Shown here one piece after another: positions 33,274 through 35,013 of a stretch of DNA of 35,013 bases (the stretch's first letter is position 1; every line of letters starts with the position of its first letter). This DNA is from Gammaproteobacteria bacterium (GTDB lineage: Bacteria; Pseudomonadota; Gammaproteobacteria; Steroidobacterales; Steroidobacteraceae). The stretch spans positions 1 to 35,013 of the forward strand of contig JASHTA010000458.1 in the NCBI GenBank assembly GCA_030040795.1. Direction: 5' to 3'. The position numbers were made by a program, and so were the translations under genes. Below the pieces are notes generated by a model. It saw only the letters and a list, made by a program, of their open reading frames with translations. It made no database searches and had not been told where the DNA came from.

Positions 33274-34029
33274 ATGCAGCCCAGGTTTAACCAGAAAGTT
33301 GCCGTCGTCATTGGCGGCAACAGCGGCATCGGCCTAGCGTCGGCGCATGCGTTCGCGCTGGAGGGGGCGCGCGTGGTCGTCACTGGCCGGGATACGGCCA
33401 CGCTCGCACGCGCGGTGGCATCCATTGGCGCCGGCTCGCTCGCCGTGCGGTGCGACGTGTCCAATCTGCGCGAGATCGATGCGCTGATGGATGAGATCCG
33501 CACGAAGCTCGGACGCATCGATGTCCTCTTCGTCAATGCCGGCGTCGGCGCATTCATCCCCATCGAGGCCGTCACGGAGGAGGATTGGGATCGCCTGATG
33601 GCTGTGAACCTCAAAGGCGTGTTCTTCACGGTGCAGAAGGCCCTCCCGCTCATGTCGCGCGGGGCGGCGATCGTGCTCAACTCCTCGATCGGCTGGAAGA
33701 AGGGCATTCCGACGGGATCGGCCTACGCGGCGAGCAAGGCGGGCGTCCGTGCCCTCGGGCGCAACTTCGCGGCCGAGCTCGTGGGGCGCGGCATTCGCGT
33801 CAACGTCGTGAGTCCAGGTCCGGTGGAGACGCCGATCATCGGGCGCACGGTGGGGCTATCGCCCGAGAGGATTCCGCAGCTGCGCAAAGAGATGCTCGCG
33901 AACACGCCGATGAAGCGCATGGGCGAGCCGTCGGAGGTCGCCCGCGCCGCGCTGTTCCTGGCCTCGGACGAGGCTTCTTTCATCACTGGAGTTGATCTGC
34001 TGGTCGACGGCGGTGCAGCAAGCTTCTGA
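33274..34029 (+). CDS. Short-chain dehydrogenase/reductase (SDR)
   Basis: A 251-residue classical SDR. The NAD(P)-binding motif is GGNSGIG (residues ~14-20). NAG lies at about residues 89-91. The catalytic set is Asn in AVNLKG, Ser in LNSSIGW, Tyr-x3-Lys in YAASK, followed by PGPVETPI. TGR after beta-strand 2 suggests NADPH preference. Substrate is not visible; the family oxidises or reduces alcohols, ketones and sterols. It is divergent from the MarR gene, which may regulate it, and convergent with the acyl-CoA ligase. The ATG at 33274 gives standard length. Confidence 0.93.
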   Translation: MQPRFNQKVAVVIGGNSGIGLASAHAFALEGARVVVTGRDTATLARAVASIGAGSLAVRCDVSNLREIDALMDEIRTKLGRIDVLFVNAGVGAFIPIEAVTEEDWDRLMAVNLKGVFFTVQKALPLMSRGAAIVLNSSIGWKKGIPTGSAYAASKAGVRALGRNFAAELVGRGIRVNVVSPGPVETPIIGRTVGLSPERIPQLRKEMLANTPMKRMGEPSEVARAALFLASDEASFITGVDLLVDGGAASF

Positions 34030-34045
34030 GAGCCCGATCGGCGCT

Positions 34046-34083
34046 GGCGCCAATCATCGTGGGCGCCAATCGTCGCGGGCGCC
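34046..34083. repeat. 16-bp tandem repeat between SDR and ligase genes
   Basis: GGCGCC occurs three times at exact 16-base steps (34046, 34062, 34078). The first two full units, GGCGCCAATC(A/G)TCG(T/C)G, are nearly identical. It lies in the short gap between two convergent genes, and each GGCGCC can pair with the others. It may aid termination or be simple duplication. Confidence 0.7.
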
Positions 34084-34098
34084 GGGCAGAGCGGGCTT

Positions 34099-35013
34099 TC
34101 AGGAGAACATCCCGCGCAGGATGCGCTTTTGCACCTTGTCGCTCGCGTTGCGCGGCAGAGCATCCAGGAACTCCACCCGACGTGGGCGCTTGTAGGATGC
34201 AAGACGCTCCCGGCAATGCATCTCGATCTGCTCCGCGGAGGCGGTCTTGCCCGGCCACAGCGCGATGGCCGCGCAAACCGTCTCGCCGTAGAGCGGATGG
34301 GGAATGCCGAACACCGCCGCTTCGCGCACGGCGGGATGGGTGGCCAAGACGTTCTCGACTTCCTTCGGATAGATGTTCTCGCCCCCGCTGATGATCACGT
34401 CCTTGCGCCGGTCGACGAGGGTGAAGAATCCTTCGGGCTCCGCCCGTGCAAGGTCGCCGGTGTAGATCCATCCGTCGCGAATGGTCTCGCGGGTGGCCTC
34501 GGGGTTGCGCCAGTAGCCGATCATCCCCATCGTGCGCTGATTGACGATGATCTCGCCGATGCCCCCGACCTCGACCGGGTTGCCCTGCTCATCGACGATG
34601 CGGCTCTCGGTGAGGAGCGCCTGGCGTCCGGTGGTCTGGGACCAGCGCTCGTGGTCTTCGGAGCGCAGCACGCTCACCATTCCGGCCTCCGTCGAGCCGT
34701 AGAGCTGGTTGAAGCGCGCCCGGGGGAACATCTCCCGCGCCTTGGCGAGCGTCGGAGGCGTGATGGGCATGGAGCCATAGAAGATCTTGTCGAGACTGGA
34801 GAGATCGTACTGCCCGATGCGCGGGTGGAACGCGAGCATCGCGAGGGTCGTCGGAACGAGGATGGCGAGCGTGATGCGGTGCTGCTCGATGAGCGCAAAG
34901 ATCGTCTCGGGATCGAACGAGCCTCGATGGATGATGCCGGTCGATCCCATGAACAGGCTCTGATGCAGCGCCATGTTGAGTCCGGCCGCGTGGAACAAGG
35001 GCACGGCCATCAG
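34099..35013 (-). CDS. AMP-dependent acyl-CoA synthetase/ligase, N-terminal part outside window
   Basis: The C-terminal ~305 residues of an adenylate-forming ligase; the frame continues past the right edge. Visible motifs are PLFHAAGLNM, YGSTEAGMVS (acyl/ATP pocket), TGDLARAEPEGFFTLVDRRK (the Asp that binds the ATP ribose), SGGENIYPKEVE and the terminal NASDKVQKRIL with the catalytic Lys. The family activates a carboxylic acid with ATP and transfers it to CoA. The sequence resembles long-chain or medium-chain fatty acyl-CoA ligases, but the substrate cannot be set. It converges with the SDR gene, with 69 bases between them. Confidence 0.92.
   Translation of the reverse strand: MMAVPLFHAAGLNMALHQSLFMGSTGIIHRGSFDPETIFALIEQHRITLAILVPTTLAMLAFHPRIGQYDLSSLDKIFYGSMPITPPTLAKAREMFPRARFNQLYGSTEAGMVSVLRSEDHERWSQTTGRQALLTESRIVDEQGNPVEVGGIGEIIVNQRTMGMIGYWRNPEATRETIRDGWIYTGDLARAEPEGFFTLVDRRKDVIISGGENIYPKEVENVLATHPAVREAAVFGIPHPLYGETVCAAIALWPGKTASAEQIEMHCRERLASYKRPRRVEFLDALPRNASDKVQKRILRGMFS

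Overview
The window is GC-rich, densely coded DNA whose genes abut or overlap by ATGA/GTGA junctions. Proteins, promoters and codon use suggest a free-living proteobacterium. I cannot name the genus. There are no rRNA or tRNA genes, no CRISPR array and no recognisable transposase.

Layout. (1) Positions 1-7238, minus strand: a six-gene operon for a membrane-bound complex related to hydrogenase-4, formate hydrogenlyase and complex I (HyfC, E, F, G, a fused H-I, and B, which runs off the left edge). Its large subunit lacks the nickel-binding cysteines, so it looks like an energy-converting hydrogenase-related (Ehr) complex rather than a hydrogenase. (2) 7239-7651: two back-to-back promoters, each followed by a fluoride (crcB-motif) riboswitch, one for each divergent operon. 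(3) 7652-13630, plus strand: a tightly coupled four-gene operon of a dynamin-like GTPase, a small P-loop ATPase and two tandem MutS-like ATPases without mismatch-recognition domains. (4) 13554-15597, minus strand: MFS transporter, DUF190 protein and CrcB fluoride channel. (5) 15686-19559: a third fluoride aptamer on the plus strand with no gene of its own, then a divergent pair of further dynamin-like GTPases. The minus-strand one has a fourth fluoride-type aptamer with a clear Shine-Dalgarno-sequestering platform. The plus-strand one carries a duplicated CxxC...CxxH module. (6) 19698-23466: DyP peroxidase with an encapsulin-targeting tail, encapsulin shell protein, a SemiSWEET fused to a Cys-rich CWC domain, and a ClC transporter. 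(7) 23548-27003: DUF3237 protein, GMC oxidoreductase and convergent NhaA. (8) 27128-33216, minus strand: hybrid multi-PAS histidine kinase, NYN-LOTUS protein, adenylate cyclase-like protein and MarR regulator. (9) 33274-35013: SDR oxidoreductase and a partial AMP-dependent acyl-CoA ligase.

The main theme is a fluoride-response island. Four fluoride aptamers, with plausible promoters, sit among a CrcB operon, an Ehr/Hyf-like complex and the dynamin/MutS-like genes. From memory of the literature, crcB-motif RNAs have been reported upstream of mutS-like and formate-hydrogenlyase-like genes, so the association fits. The function of the dynamin-ATPase-MutS-MutS module is, as far as I know, unexplained, and it is the best candidate for an undescribed system here. 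ClC, NhaA and the encapsulated peroxidase could also serve ion or oxidative stress, but they have no riboswitch that I can see.
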